Shown here: piece by piece, positions 51,601 to 63,870 of the stretch
Layout of the letters: each line of letters starts with the position of its first letter
Position numbering within the stretch: the first letter of the stretch is position 1
Assembly: GCF_949628215.1 (NCBI RefSeq)
Contig: NC_134297.1
Location: 2,356,001 to 2,420,000, forward strand
Direction of reading: 5' to 3'
DNA length: 64,000 bases
Source: Phalacrocorax aristotelis
Taxonomy: Eukaryota > Chordata > Aves > Suliformes > Phalacrocoracidae
Made by a program: the position numbers and the translations under genes
Notes under the pieces: generated by a model
Told to the model about the DNA's origin: nothing
What the model saw: the letters and a program-made list of their open reading frames with translations, nothing else
Databases searched by the model: none

Positions 51601-53071
51601 GATGATTTACAGTAAGGCGAAGAACCCTGGGAGCCTCCAGGGAGACGTAGTTCACAGCGGCAGTTCCTGCCATTGTTTTTTAGACCGCATTTTTGAAAGA
51701 TATCCAGTGCTGCCTTACAATAAGCAAACAAAACACAATTCATCTTTCTTCTGAAAAAGTTACTTGAATTGGATGCCCAGAACCTTGGTTGTGTCACCAG
51801 CAAAGCTGTGTGAATTGCAGTGACCAGCAGTATATGCTGGGTCTATGTACCATCCCTGACCACTTAGCATGCTGTAAATCAGAGTGCTGCTGCTGCTTTT
51901 CCAAACTTTATGTGGATGGAGTTGGACTTTTATCTGTCAAGGGTTGATAGTTTACCGACAAGTTGATCTTAAAGAGATAAGCTTCAATGATGAGGAAGAA
52001 AGACTCTCCCCCAGCCCTGATTTTAATAAGTTGCTCAAGTTTTTGAAGCTTCTAGCAAGGTTCAGTGCTGCTGCTGCAGGATATTTGTCTACTTCACATT
52101 TAAACCTGGATTTTACTGTTAGTTTTCTCAGTAAGAATACATGCATTTAAATTGTATTCAGTTAGCACAGTTCCAGCAATTAGCAACCAAACAAAAGGTA
52201 CCAATTTGATGCAGCCATTAAACCCTCCATGCTTGAGTACTCCATTGGTCCAATTGTTGCAAAATGCTGTGAAATACCAGCTCCCAGCACTAGCAGGGCA
52301 TGGCGTGAATGCTGGCAGCCTGCAGCAAACTGCCTTGCAGGCTTTAGAGCAGTCCATCCCTCTTTAATTCAATACCCTCAACAGACGATCAGTACAAGAG
52401 CAAAACTTCAAAATGCCATTGCCTATCAAAGCTACTGTCCGCCCTTCAGACATGCGTGGAGGAATAGGCAGCCAGAAAGATTGGATAGAGGAGGTGCCAG
52501 GAGCTAAATGCAGCCTTGCTATCTTTCACCTTCATTGTGCGTCCTGAGGAACAGGAGCCCTGCCTATCTGTATCATACCAAAGGCCCACAGGACTGTACC
52601 GTCTGCTTTTTGGACAGTGATATCCAAGATCTAAGCTTCTTTCGATAATCGATAAGGTAGTGACCTTCCTGCCCTCTCTCTCCCCCTTAATCCTACTGGA
52701 TTGGATAGTGGGCATGCTGAAGAACTGGGCAGGCTGCTGCTCTTAAATTGGTGATGCTGGCACAAACCTGCTTTGGTCCCACCAGCAAGGAGAAAATGGG
52801 ACCGGGCTTTGTGTGTCTGAACCATTAGCGTTCCTCATGCTAATGACTCTCCAGCCTCAATCTTTTGCAAAGCATCATTTGTATTGCTTTGAACATACTG
52901 GCTAATGAGCGCTTTAAGGATTATTTGTTTTTCCTTTCTGGTTTCAGGTCCTCAAAGCTGCTGCGTGCATTCTACGTCCCTCTCCTCTCAGAACAGTACA
53001 CATGGTATGCAAACTATACTATTCTGAAATCCCGGAGGTTGAAGCAAGCCAGGAAAAAAATGGGAGGCTAG
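17812..53071 (+). CDS. ALG9: Dolichyl-P-Man:oligosaccharide alpha-1,2-mannosyltransferase ALG9, 15 exons
   Basis: ALG9 is a multi-spanning ER enzyme that uses dolichol-phosphate mannose to add the 7th and 9th mannoses to the lipid-linked N-glycan precursor. Exons: 17812-17912, 18591-18720, 18916-19050, 19861-19931, 20875-20963, 21974-22109, 22465-22552, 22693-22798, 27939-28061, 30852-31006, 33265-33394, 34129-34276, 34603-34732, 42351-42481, 52948-53071. All introns are GT-AG and phases join without conflict: 1797 nt, 598 aa (human 611, the difference being in the variable N-terminus). The first lumenal loop has [20 protein letters not shown] from 66, which carries the acidic residues of GT-C enzymes. 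HKEERFLFP at 353-361 is the motif shared with ALG12 and PIGB. KEEW and [13 protein letters not shown] lie in the C-terminal domain. Exon 1 is assigned from the phase-2 join at donor GA|GTAGGT, because reading straight on meets a stop. Introns 8, 9, 13 and 14 are large. The frame is intact and the call secure; exon 1 is slightly less sure. Confidence 0.96.
22799..27938 (+). other. ALG9 intron 8
   Basis: This is 5.1 kb of AT-moderate sequence with no recognisable gene, CR1 tail or tandem repeat. The open frames of 60-112 codons on both strands have no protein-like features. Confidence 0.6.
29872..30748 (-). mobile_element. CR1 LINE, 5'-truncated, about 880 bp, in ALG9 intron 9
   Basis: The left end is the reverse complement of a CR1 3' tail (AGAATCACAGAATAGTGGGG then GGTTGGAAGGACCTCTGGAG). 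Moving right one reads the 3' UTR and then the C-terminal part of ORF2. On the minus strand [17 protein letters not shown] and [16 protein letters not shown] are visible near 30340-30440, and the upstream ORF2 segment [16 protein letters not shown] is in a neighbouring frame. It is missing most of ORF2 and all of ORF1, the usual state for bird CR1 copies. Frame changes show it is inactive. The tail is close to consensus, so it is not among the oldest copies. Confidence 0.93.
33565..33625. repeat. TG/TA-rich alternating tract in ALG9 intron 11
   Basis: About 60 bases of TATATATGTGTGTATGCATG-like purine/pyrimidine alternation form an imperfect microsatellite. It lies 170 bases after exon 11. 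Confidence 0.7.
38001..38120 (-). mobile_element. CR1 LINE 3' fragment, about 120 bp, in ALG9 intron 13
   Basis: GAATCACAGAATGGTAGGGG followed by TTGGAAGGGACCTCTGGAGA and GTCCAGGCAGGTTTTGAAGG is the reverse complement of the CR1 3' end. It matches the first 120 bases of the copy at 29.87 kb closely. It is heavily 5'-truncated. Confidence 0.92.
40174..40512 (-). CDS. Unidentified open frame, 112 aa, in ALG9 intron 13, antisense
   Basis: This is an ATG-to-stop frame on the minus strand. It has mixed, protein-like composition with no low complexity, for example [20 protein letters not shown] and [17 protein letters not shown] stop lies shortly upstream in the same frame. I recognise no family. 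It could be a chance frame, a fragment of an old retrocopy or an exon. No flanking poly(A) or splice structure decides between them. Confidence 0.2.
   Translation of the reverse strand: MTLTASVAADGHHTVPLRPRGLGIMALSAAYDASNCSALTKMLGDTLPIYENAFEEATPQKLIMCVTSQLNRWAMSSGDSHYATFSFLLGRVLLGMNRLYYSLTRTSRVLSG
47310..47770. promoter_or_regulatory. Candidate cis-regulatory module in ALG9 intron 14
   Basis: There are two perfect CRE/ATF sites TGACGTCA, at 47319-47326 and 47606-47613. The second is extended to TGACGTCAGCA, like a Maf recognition element. TATAAAAG lies at 47359-47366, 33 bases after the first CRE. TAATTGAATTA at 47660-47670 and TAATTA at 47693-47698 are homeodomain-type sites, and ATGTAAAT is near 47624. 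The mix of unbroken motifs in otherwise featureless intron suggests a conserved enhancer or an internal promoter. Conservation was not tested. Confidence 0.4.
50697..50753 (+). repeat. Polypyrimidine tract in ALG9 intron 14
   Basis: About 55 bases of almost pure C/T in T-rich blocks (TTTTCTTTTTCTTG and similar) run on the + strand. This is a simple low-complexity tract. Confidence 0.75.
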
Positions 53072-53178
53072 CCACACACCTGGGCAACAAAACCAAAAGC
53101 ATCTGCTGACACTCTTGGACAGCTGCCTAAGCCATCTTCAGTTCCCTTTTTGAAAGATTGCACTTGTTAAGATACACT

Positions 53179-53184
53179 AATAAA
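53179..53184 (+). terminator. ALG9 polyadenylation signal
   Basis: AATAAA lies 108 bases after the ALG9 stop. A second AATAAA at 53395-53400 could give a longer form. Confidence 0.7.
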
Positions 53185-53563
53185 GATTTCCCATGAAGTG
53201 ATTTCGCTCTGCAAGCTTCCAGCTGTAAAAAGGGTGCATCATCTGCTTTCAGTTCTTAGTGTCAGGTCTCTGGTCTGCCTACAGAGAATATATTGGTAAG
53301 AAACCATTTGAAAATCCAGCAGCCACCTACGAATGTATTATCCCTGCTGTTCCCTGTGTTATTATCTATTACACCAGAGAAGAGGAAAATGGAGAATAAA
53401 AAGGAATGACAGTATGAGGTTTTGCTCCAGGTTGCAACCTGCCACTGGGAAAATTTAGCTCAGCTGCTCTCTTTCTCCCTGCCCTTACCCCACTGTCCTC
53501 ATTTGCTTCAGTAGTGCTCACCTTCTCCTAGGGAATTTTTTCAGGTAACAACGTTTAGGAAAT

Positions 53564-53602
53564 TATTTTTTTTTTAAGGAAATTTTATTTTTTTTTAAGG
53601 AA
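53564..53602. repeat. Tandem duplication of an AT tract
   Basis: AAATTATTTTTTTTTTAAGG is followed at once by a near-identical AAATTTTATTTTTTTTTTAAGG. It is a recent local duplication or slippage 490 bases after the ALG9 stop. Confidence 0.7.
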
Positions 53603-56600
53603 AAGGAAAGGGAAAAGAGGAAAGCACCTGAGAGACAATTAACTGAAATGCACTGAATATCATGGAATGAAGTAGTGTGCACCATAGAGAAACAGCCTAA
53701 AATTGCTCTGTCCAGGAGATGCTTTCAAGGATAAACCTGTGCTTTTGGGAGAAAAAACCCCAAACTTAAGAGTTGAGCCCGTTATCTGTTTTAATGGGAT
53801 CAGAGTGTTTTTGTTATCTGTGAAACCAAGGTTTTGTCTGGTATTTCTAATATCATTTAAAAGATACCTATAACATCCTTTGAATTCTAGACTACAGCGT
53901 CTTAAAATTTCTGGAAACATCTAGAGAGAAGAAGGATTAATTGTTTGGGTTTTGGTTTTTTTTCAGTTCTGTTTCCCAGAATAGACAGTGTGTGTTACAC
54001 TGGTCCAATATGCTTCAGGGCAATGCTGTAATTATTGTATCTCAATTTTTAAAACATGCAGTATCAAAAGCTAGGTGAAGGGAGCCGTTTTCACTCACAT
54101 CCTTGGAACTCGGTGGAGGTGGAATGGCATGAGATGGAGCAGAGAGGAAGTTCCTTTTGCAAAAAGGCTGCACAAGCTCCATGCACCACTATGACTGGGA
54201 TTCGATTGGTTTGCATGTGCAGTTACAGAGTGCCAGAGCAGGTGGATCAGGAAGCAGATTTGTATGTTTAGAATCTGTTGGGATCCAAACAGAAAAGCGT
54301 GTGCCTCTGAGGATGCGTGTGTTGGTCCAGGTGCAGAATGCAGTGCTAGGCAGGTCTTTTGGACAGTCTGCGGGTTAACAGCTGAGCGGGATGGGAAGGG
54401 CAGGCTGTACCAACGGGACTGTGATCTGACGTGATACTACTGGGACAAAGCAGGAGGAGCTGGATGAGGGGCAAGGCATGGGCTGAATAATAACAGCAAC
54501 TTCAGAGCAATAGGGAGAGGGGTTCTGAATCCCCTGCATTTCTTTAAGTGAGAGTTTTTTCAACAGCATTGTGCTCTATTAGAAACAAAGGTTAGAAAGT
54601 GCAAAACATGATAAGAACAATCAGTGCGTGATTACAGCATGGAGAATGCCATTCTTTTCCATTGCACCCCCACTGGATGCAGGAGTAGTTTGAAGCTGAG
54701 AATCTAAATTTAAACTTTGAAGGTTTAGGGAACCGTCTGTGGTGGTCTTGACTCTCTTCAGAGAGATGGATTTCACCCTCTGCAAAGAAGAGTCAAAGTT
54801 GGAACTTCAGGGTTTTCAGCCAAGCAACTGGTGTCTTAGGTGAATTGGTCTGGAAGGGCAGAGTCACATTGCAGGTCAATGTTGTATTTTCTGTGTCCAT
54901 AGTATTCCCTCACCTCCCTCCCGCAAGCTCTACCCATCATAAAAGTTTTCAAGTGTTGAGCAGGGCTCTACAGTGCCAGTAAATCAAAACCAAAACTCTT
55001 GCCCTGCTTGTTGTCTCTCCCCTTGGTAATCCCTGACCTTAAATCAAATAAAGAAACAAACGCAGTTGCCAATTGCACCTCTTTCTGGTGCTTGTTGTGT
55101 GACTGTTCCATGTTGTCATAGCTTGTAACCTCATGTTTAATGTGAAAAGACAGTACGGTCAAGATCCATTCTAAATGACTGTGGCTGCTCCACCTTCCCC
55201 TCCAGTTTGATTCCTGTTTTGGGGTGGTGGCGGGAGACATAACTTGGCAATAATTAGGAATTATCAGTGTTTTTCAGAGGAATGTCGCAAATGTTTGGTT
55301 CCTGGCAGCAAATGCAAGTGTGGCTACAGGTAGTGGACAGCTGGACAGCTTTGCATTCAAGTTTCAAACCAAGGCAGGGACTCCATTTTGCTGCTGACGG
55401 TGCAAACAGGTGGAGTCCGTCCTGCTAAATTTGCAGGCTAAAGAGATGAGGCAGAGAAAGGGAGGGTTGTTACTCTCATTGATGACAAGAGTAGATCACA
55501 TTTTAATGCTGATTTCAGGGGGAAGTTGGGAGTCACATTGCTGCAAAGATCTTAACCCAACAACTCATTTAAGGCCACACGTAGAGTCTGCCTGCAAGTT
55601 GTTTCTCAGCTAGTGTCTTTGGCACAGAACCAGCCTTCCTGGCAGCAGGTAAAGGAGCCAGGGCCTCTCTTCCTTTACCCCCTGCTAATGCATAATTGTT
55701 TTCATGGGTAGCATTACTGGGCAGCCAGAATGTAGCACAGAGGCAATCTATCGATCCCAGCTGAAGCCACTGGGAATGAGAAGGTGAAGTTGCTGCTAAT
55801 GGTGTTTCTATGATAAAGACTGAGCTGTAGGTGAGATTTCTGATAAGAAATGCTAAGGCTCCCCATATCTTTTCATAATTCACAAGTCAGGACTGCTGGG
55901 ACTCTGCAGTCCTGAGATTAAGCAAAAAGCCATCAATAGTGAGAAGATTACTCGTAAATAAACAGACTCGATGAAGTGAGCAGTAGAAGTCCAAGGAGTC
56001 TGTGCATCAGAGCCTGAGGAAGAGACTGCGAGAACTGCCTACCTGGCTGAGGTTTAGGTGGATGAAGGATCTTGCTTTTTCAGTGCAGATGTGGATGCAA
56101 AGACGTTTGTGCCAAAAGGTGGAGCTACATCCAAAAAAAATATTTTTAAAGGCATTTTGTAGTTTGCTTTTCTAGTTTTGTTAGGAAGCTTGAGGGAGGG
56201 GCTTCTGATTTTTTTTTTTCCTTCCTTTTCTTTTTGCTTTGACCCTAATTAAAGCATATGTATGATCTCATTGTGAGGAGGCAGGTTTGAGACAGCTAAT
56301 TTATGATCTCTGTTAAAAAAATAAATAAAGTCTTGTGGTTTGTCAGCTTGTGGGTAAAGGGTCAAACCACAAATTTCTGATCTGCTGCAGCTGGATTCCC
56401 TGCCTAGAGTTGCCTTGGGCAGAGAGGGATGTTGTGATAAAACCTGTTGGGTAGCACATCAGGATTGTGTACGCAATCCACATTTGTCTCCTTTCTGTCT
56501 CTGGAGAAAGAGCTCTTCTATTATTCTGGCTAGTTCTGGAAAAGAAGGTATCTAGACGGCTTTCTGCAGTGCTGCTAGCATCTGACCCGACACACTGACA

Positions 56601-57778
56601 GAAGCTGGTTTCTTGACAGAACCATAGATGGGCATAAACTTGCACTCATGACTGTGATTAGATCAGGTGTCTTGCATGAAGCTGGGAGATGGCACGAGAC
56701 ACTCACAGTTGGCGAATGTACAGGGGTTACAGTATGCCTAGCTCCTTCTTTGCTGACAGTATTTCTCCACCTTTAAACTGAGGCTGAGAGTGCTGCAGGT
56801 TGGACAACTGCTGCTGTGAAATACTGGGTCCCAGTAAATTTCATCTTGTCTGAGCTCATCCAGTCTTCACAGCAAGGAGCACTGAGGTGGAGAGTCCCTG
56901 AGGAAGTGCCAGCAATAAGACAAATTGACACTCTCAGAAATAGCCTGGGGGAAGTCACGATTTCCACAGTACTATTTTTCCTCTCTTGTCTGCTGCAGCA
57001 GGATTTAAGCTCCATTTCAGTTTCGCTCCTGCTTTTTCTGCCTGTTCCTGGGGTTCAGCTGCAGCATGCTCCAAAGGCGGGCATATGTGTCAGCTGGTCA
57101 TCTCCGCCTAGGGCTCTGCCTGGGCTCAGTGCATGTCAGAAGAGGGTATTCCTGGACTCAAACATGTTTCCAAGGATGTTCAATGCAAATCTGTTCTTTT
57201 TTGAAAGGAAAACAAAAAGGACACTGCATCTCCACTGAGGTGATGCTTCAGCTTTCCTTGACTCAGTGTTTTTTTCCTGTTCAAAATTTTTTGTCTTCTT
57301 TCTGTAGTAAAACTATTTGAAATAATCTACTCTCTTAGAACCCAGGAGCTGAGAGTGTGTGTGAAGAAGTAGGGGCAAAGGAGTTGAGGTGTGTGGAACA
57401 TGGACATCAATAACAGTGAATAAAATGTTGAGGGCTGCATGTAGGCTTGGAAGGCTTTAGGCTGGCCTAGCTGGGAATGCCACAGGCCGGCTTTCAGGTG
57501 TGGCTGGCAGATCTGCATGGGAGCTGGTTGTTCTAGGACAGATTTATAGTGTGTTGGCAGCTGGTCTGTCATATCACAGCACAGCTGCTGTTTGACAACT
57601 CTTCATAGGAATGGGGAAACATTTACACTTGCCATGTTACATTGCCAACATACTGGAGATTTCTGTAAAGCGTGGTAGGGGAGTGTTACTTCCAAAGCAG
57701 ACTGGGCAGCCTGTGAATGATACTGACCAAAGGTCAGTAGTTGGTCAGGACCGAAGTTTGGTACCTAGGACAGTGATG

Positions 57779-57806
57779 GTCAGTGTCAAAAGGTCAGTGT
57801 CAAAAG
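57779..57806 (+). repeat. 14-bp tandem repeat with nuclear-receptor half-sites
   Basis: GGTCAGTGTCAAAA occurs twice head to tail. With AGGTCA at 57731 and TTGGTCAGG after it, four GGTCA words lie within about 80 bases. Confidence 0.7.
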
Positions 57807-60800
57807 GAAACAGCAACCAACTGCTGTTTCCTCTCTGCTATTCCCTTGCCTTGTCTCTAGTGAACCTAATGCTTAGACAGTTCTTAGTTGTGGCCTTACT
57901 GGTAATATCTCTTTCCTTGCCACTTGCACTAACCTCAGAAGTAGGGACTATCTTAGCATTTGTGTCCACCCCACATCCAACAAAAGGTAACGAGTTAGTA
58001 GGTTGTATGTTTATTTTGTTAATGTAAGGAGGGCTCAAAGTAGCAGTGGAGAGAGGCCCTGATAGTGAAATTATGTGGCTTTGAGTCCATAGCTCTCCAG
58101 GCACTTTTGCAGGAAAGAGCTGTGACTTTCTCCCCCAGCATTTGTCAGAACCTGACTATCATCCCAGCCCTGCTGCGATTCAGTGCATGTCCCAGTGAAA
58201 AACTGCATGTGTCTATATCCACTTGCTTGGAGAGGTACTAATAAGGCCCCTTCTGTCTGCTTTTCCAACTCCAGCTGTGTCTGCTAAGCAGCAAAAAAAG
58301 GTCAGGGTGGATGTGCAGGGTGAGAGAGCATCATAGCCTAGCAGGACTCTTGATGAATGCAGTCCTCTGCTGTCTTCCTGCCCAGTTGTTCATCCAGAGG
58401 GTAACTGCTGTGCAAGACTGGAGAACTGCAGCCAGGACTGGGGGATCCATGAAGAGGCAGGGTTGAGGCTGGATGCAGAGATAGAGACTCCATGGTCTCT
58501 TCCAAACAAGTGCATGTGACTGAATGCCTGACTAGAGACTAGACTAGAGGGCCAGGAGCCTGAGTTCTTGTGCAATACTGTCACTCACTTGTCCTGTAAC
58601 TCTGTGAATCCTGCCTGGGAGGTGAATTAGTAAAAAAAGGGTAAGTGTTTAAACATGATTGACAAAACAGGCTTTAAACAACATTTTCTAGAAAAGGGCA
58701 AGCTTCTGCATGTGACACCCAGCACAGAGAAGGCTGCTCTGGCCTTCTCTGGTTTCTAATAGTCCATGTGACATTGTTGTAGTACTTGTCCTGCCTGGAG
58801 TGAGCAAAGAGGCACTCTCTGGGAAGTTTCCTCTGTTCTCAGTTGAAATGGGTTGGTTGGAGAGAGTGTCTGGAAAAGAGCTGGGTGGGGAGCTGATCAC
58901 TGCAATTATTCTGCCTCAGAACATGCTGTCCAGGTGCTGCCCTGTGCTGCAGAGTCCAGCCCTGTTTTCTCCTCATACAAAGAGGAGGCTGTTTTGACCT
59001 TTCCTGTTTTTAATCTTCCCCTCCTACTTGGCTGGAGGAGCTGCACCACTTTCAACACATTGTATCTGAGTCAGCAGGAAACAACAGCAGGGGCACTGGA
59101 TGTGGTTTTTGTGGTGAATTCAGAAGCAGTTGCCCATACGCCCAGGTCTGCTTTGAAAACAGCCCTGTGGTCAAGGCATAGTAGTGGCAACCGGCAGACT
59201 TGAGTTTTCACCTTCATTTTGGGGACAGGTAGCTTTCCACACCCCTGACATTCTTTCCACTGCTGCAAAATATTTGAGGCAGGTGCAGCCCTTCCCGCAT
59301 TTCACAGTGCATTGCACCATGGGTTCCTGGACTCTGCTCAGTGCTGCTGCAGGTGTGAGAAACCAAAGGGTCAAAGCAAGAGGTGCTGTTATCAGGCTCC
59401 TTGGCTTCTTGCCTTGCTGTTTCAAGACAGGGAGTGGGTTGTTGGCTCTCCCTGGAAGGAGGCTTTTACATTTCTTCTGCACAGCCCAGTTTGCCCCAGC
59501 ACCTCTGCTGGCTCAGACTGCACCTCTGAAGAGACAGAACCTGCCTGTGCTCTGATGGCTTGAACCCGTTGTAGCTGGACTCAGGCCCTCCTCTAACTCT
59601 CAGCTTCTTGGGAATATGTTCTGGGGACAGGCAGGAGCTTTCCAGCAGCTTTATGCAACGCTGTCTGAATCACGGAATAAACAAGTCCAAGCCCTATTAT
59701 TAGACTTTGGAAACTGCTGCCTTAGAGACAGGTTTGCTTATAAATATCCATTATTTTCTCTCTGGCTTTTCATTAGGGAAGCTGGCAAGAAAAAGGGATC
59801 TCTGCTTCTCCAGAATCTGCCTGCCCCTGCTGTTGTTGCTTCTTCATACCTGAGCTCATGCTCCTCGCTCTTTCAGTCTCCCAAGTTCTAGCTGTGTGAA
59901 TGAGGCATCTGTTCCAATGTCAGCAGGGTGGCAAATGCCAGCTATTTTGGAGGGGGACAGGAAAAAACAGGTAATAAGCAACTGGGCAGAGCACTTGCTG
60001 TGGTCACTGCAGTGTGTAGGTATGCAAACCAGATGCCTTGGTGGCTAAAGCAGAAGTACTGGGTCTAGTTCCCTACTCAGCTTCAACACCACTGTGCATG
60101 ACTGTGAGAAACCCCCAATGCTTCATGAAACAGGGATTACAGACTTCCTTTCTTTGCCTTGTTTGAGGAGGGGCAGATCTAAGGCTCACCAAAAGTCAGT
60201 GGAAATGCCAACTTAAACAAGCTTTGCAGCAGGCCTCTGGACTGCACAGGCTGTCTTGTAACACGTGAATGCATATGGCCTAATAGGACTGCTGTCTCGT
60301 TCAAGGCTGTCAGCTTTCCCATCCAGACGAAGTGGCAGTCTCCTCCCCATGCCAAATCTACCCAGCAGATTCTCCCGACCCTCCTGCCTGCCTGTGCTGC
60401 TGCTCTCTCTGCCTCTTTCAGTTGTTTGGCATGACTACTTTTAGCTGTAGGGTGGTTTATCTTCCCTTGCAAAGCTTATTTTGTATTTTGCGCTCTCAGT
60501 GGTTGCTCCAGGGTTCTGACAGAAGTCTGAACCCAGGGCTTGTCTTCCTACCTACACTTGTTAGGTAATGCTCTGCTGTACATAAAAGCCCCAAAGCTGC
60601 TCAGGCTGTACCCTGTGTCATTCTCTGTATAAACTGGGGCAGGCACAGAATAGTCAGGACATGCTGTAGGCTTGAAGAAGGGGTAAAGGAAGTATTTTTA
60701 AAGTGATTAAAGAAATGGCCAGCTCCACTCCAGTGGATGTTGCTGTTAAGGGTGTGCAGAGGGCTGGTGTGGGAGCTAAAATGTCAAAAACATTTGTCAT

Positions 60801-63419
60801 TCTTTCTCTAGGTGACTGCCTTACAGCCCTGCATTACCTCTGTTTCTTCCAGCTATGCCTGGGAAAAGAGGTCTGTCTACCAAGTCAGGCAGTAGACTCC
60901 GCAGTGCAAACACAGTGCTTGTCATGTTGCCATGCTGCCCACACCCTACGGCTTGCTTTGCAAACAGGTGGAGCCAGTACCTGCTGCTGCATCCCTAGTG
61001 CAGTGAGGAGGTGAGAGGGAGGGGACAATATTGCATGTCTCCAATTGGCTGCCTGTTCATCTTTTTGCTGGGGCCCCCTTTCCACAGATCTTCTTTACCT
61101 GCAGATGTGTCTTCATCAGGGAAGTGTTCGGAGAACTCACAGGCTTCTTTCCTCTGACACAGGGATGGACGCAGAGGGAAACAGGTAGTGTCTTTAAGGA
61201 GATAGGATGCTTGGATCAACTCAGCAAGTGACGCTAGGGAGATTTAGAGAGAAACGTGTACAGTGCTGTGGCCTAAGCCGGTTATACCAGCTACAATGCA
61301 GAAACAAATGGCTTCTATGAAGAAGGAGAATGATGCAGGGCTACAAATCTCTGCCTCAGGCTTGCTGGTGAATTCCAGGGAGTGACAGAGCAAAGGGGGT
61401 GGCAGAGCTGAAAGAGCAAGGGGAAGACGTGTGTAGCATTTAGCATTAGGAAGAGGCATTCGTAGTTTTTCAGCCAGGTACATACAGTGAGGGTGGTGTA
61501 AGGCATAGAGACTGTAGGGGAGACATAAGAGGACAGGAGGTGGAACCATGTGGAAGCAGAGGTATGCTTGTGTGAAGAAATTATGTTGGCTGGGGCATCT
61601 GAGGGAAAGATTTGGAGGACCTGCCCCACAGAAAACATTCTCATTTCTTCTCAGTTTCCAAGCATTTTTGTGATCCTTCAGTTTTCTTGCTTTGCATACA
61701 GCATCCTCTGCAGGCTGGTGGTCAGTGCTGGCAGCTCTAGGAGATGGGGACAGCAATTTGCAAATGGAGGAATTTATTCTTCAGTTCTGTTAAGCTGGCC
61801 TGCCTTTAGAGGCTGTGGCTGACAGATGCTCATATAAGGAGGTGGGAATAACAGCTAACAGCTGGGTATCTGTTTTAAGCCCCCTTTCCTCCCTTCCAGC
61901 CCCAAGGCAGTGGGTCCCTGGTGGGAACCTTGCTGAGTTTCACCCCACTCTGGCTGGGAAACACTTTTCCAGATGCTGCCTAAGGCTCCCAGGAGAGGGC
62001 ATCGTGCTCCATGAGATGTGAGAAGAGACGGGGGTCTTCAGGGCTTCCTGCTGGGCTGAAAGTCTTGGAGGGGGGTGTGGGGAATTGGCATTTTTGCTAC
62101 AGGTAACAACAATTTGGGTTTCTGGACTGCAACCTTGCAGTTATGTGGCGAGGCTGACCTTGCTGGGATACCACTGGGAGCGGGTGAGGAGGTCAGTGGC
62201 CAATACCTTCGTCTTTGCTCTCCAGAGCGGCAAATTATAATAGAGTGCTCTGCCCCATGCTCTGATGGCCAGCTCCCAGCCATTAGCACCTTTGTGCTCT
62301 GGCCCCAGGAGACATCACGGGAGGGTGCAAGATGCTCCTGGAGGGGCTCAGCTGGCAGCTGGGCCCTGGTGCTCTGTGGAGACAGGGCCTGGAGTGCTTT
62401 CCCTGCACAGGTGGGCAGCAGGCTGTGCCCAGCATGCTGGGCAGTCAGGCCATTCCACCCTCCTCTGTTCTTCAGTGGGGAGGTGAAGGAGGAGGTGATG
62501 CTGACTGTTCTCCCTCTCTGCACGTGTCACGTGTTGCTATGATAACAATGGAGTTTTAGTTTAGTTGGTTCAGGTAGCTTTGTGGCAGCCAGACCTGAGT
62601 GAAGAGGATACACCAGACCTTCCACAGAAGGTGCAGAAGTGCTCACAGCTGGAGAAGGCAAACACCGCTCTTTTTACATCCCTTGGGTAGTCTGCTGCAC
62701 TAAGGTCAGTGCTTCAGCTTTCCAGAACACGCTGTTCCTCCTTGTTGTTTCAGTAGCTTCTGTAAAGTCCTGTCTTTGTGATGGTCCGCCTGTGAGGCCC
62801 TCAGGTTGTAATACAGCTAGCTTGTGTGTGTGTGAGCATCCCACCAAACAGCCGCTCAGGTCTCCTGGTCCATCACAGGAATGCATCTCTGATCTTAATC
62901 AGCCAAGGTAAATAAGCACTGTGCTGCCTGTGTCCTGGGTTGGTCTGAACCTGGCCTGCATCTGGCATGCATGAGGCTAGAGGGCTGCAGACTTCTCACC
63001 TTCAAATCCTGGGTGCTGGACTGAGTGAGAGCAGAGTGCCCTGCCTGAAATCCTGCAGTCAGTGGAAAAGTTTTGAGCATATGTGCGTGCAAGTGTTGAA
63101 TTCCTGTGCAAATCGGACTGCTTGCCAGGCTAGGGGAGAGCCACCTGCAGTGCCTGTGGAGTGTGTGGTGTGCTTTCCAGATTTCTACAGACATTTCTAC
63201 AGACACACTATTGATAGTACAACTGGGCAGGGTGGGAGATCGAGATGCTGAACAGGCAGGGAGTGAGAAGCTTGATGCCACCCCACCATGCTGAGAGTTT
63301 CCCTTTGCCCTTGCTCAGGGGTTGCTGATGGTCCCTTTGCTGCTGTGCACAAGAAATAAGAAACTGAACCAGGGCTTTCTGGCAAAGTGAGTCCTCTTCC
63401 ATTCTTAAAGCAACCCAGA

Positions 63420-63750
63420 AAACCTTCCTTCCTAATTGGGATTATTTCTAGATCTCATTTTCTCTAGAGAGTTGACACTTATTAACAGATAATCCATGTC
63501 AGCAAGGAAAATTAATGATTAATTGTTTCCTTTCAATTAGGCCCCCTGTCCTCTATCTTGCAGAGTTTGCTAATAAATATATTATCTTTCTGGCAGTCCA
63601 AAATAAACGGTTGTCCTCATGTGGGAGCTGGTGCAGAATCCAAGGCTGTACTTATCTTTCCCAGTGATAGGAGGCCTGGAGATGGGAGTCATTGTGAAGG
63701 AATAGATAAAATTGTCATTCACTTCTTTGGCCACGGACAGGTGAGAGGGA
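63420..63750. promoter_or_regulatory. GATA- and homeodomain-motif cluster near the right edge
   Basis: Within about 250 bases I see AGATAA (63488), TATCTT (63556), TTATCT (63583), CTTATCT (63652), GATAGG (63666) and AGATAA (63704). There are also ATTAATGATTAATTG (63511) and CAATTAG (63534). This density in AT-rich but non-repetitive sequence suggests an enhancer, possibly of the next gene. It is motif-based inference. Confidence 0.3.
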
Positions 63751-63847
63751 ATTGTAGTAACTAAGGCAAGGAAGAAATGGGTGGTCTGATTTCTACATTT
63801 TGTGACAATGTGGAGAGCAAGGCAGAACTGCTAACTGTAGGACCTTT

Positions 63848-63870
63848 CCTTTTTTTTTTTTTTTTTTTTG
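63848..63870 (+). repeat. Poly(T) tract
   Basis: This is a run of over 20 T. No adjacent retroposon body is recognised on either side. Confidence 0.85.

Larger units (their letters stand above)
42482..52947 (+). other. ALG9 intron 14
   Basis: This is 10.5 kb and the longest intron. It contains a candidate regulatory element at 47.31-47.77 kb, a C-rich run near 47230-47241, a short TA run near 48896-48904 and a long pyrimidine tract at 50697-50753. I see no nested gene. Confidence 0.6.
53185..63420. other. Intergenic, downstream of ALG9
   Basis: I see no exon of a recognisable gene on either strand, no CR1 tail and no CpG island. By synteny PPP2R1B should lie to the right, beyond the window. 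Small items are an AT-rich tandem duplication at 53564-53602, a cluster of GGTCA half-sites at 57724-57806, and ordinary open frames such as 62075-62542 with no family features. Confidence 0.6.

Noticed and set aside
62038-62542. Overlapping 155- and 161-aa frames on opposite strands
   Set aside because: They are open in GC-richer sequence but have no family motifs or splice structure, and both strands are open at once, which points to chance.
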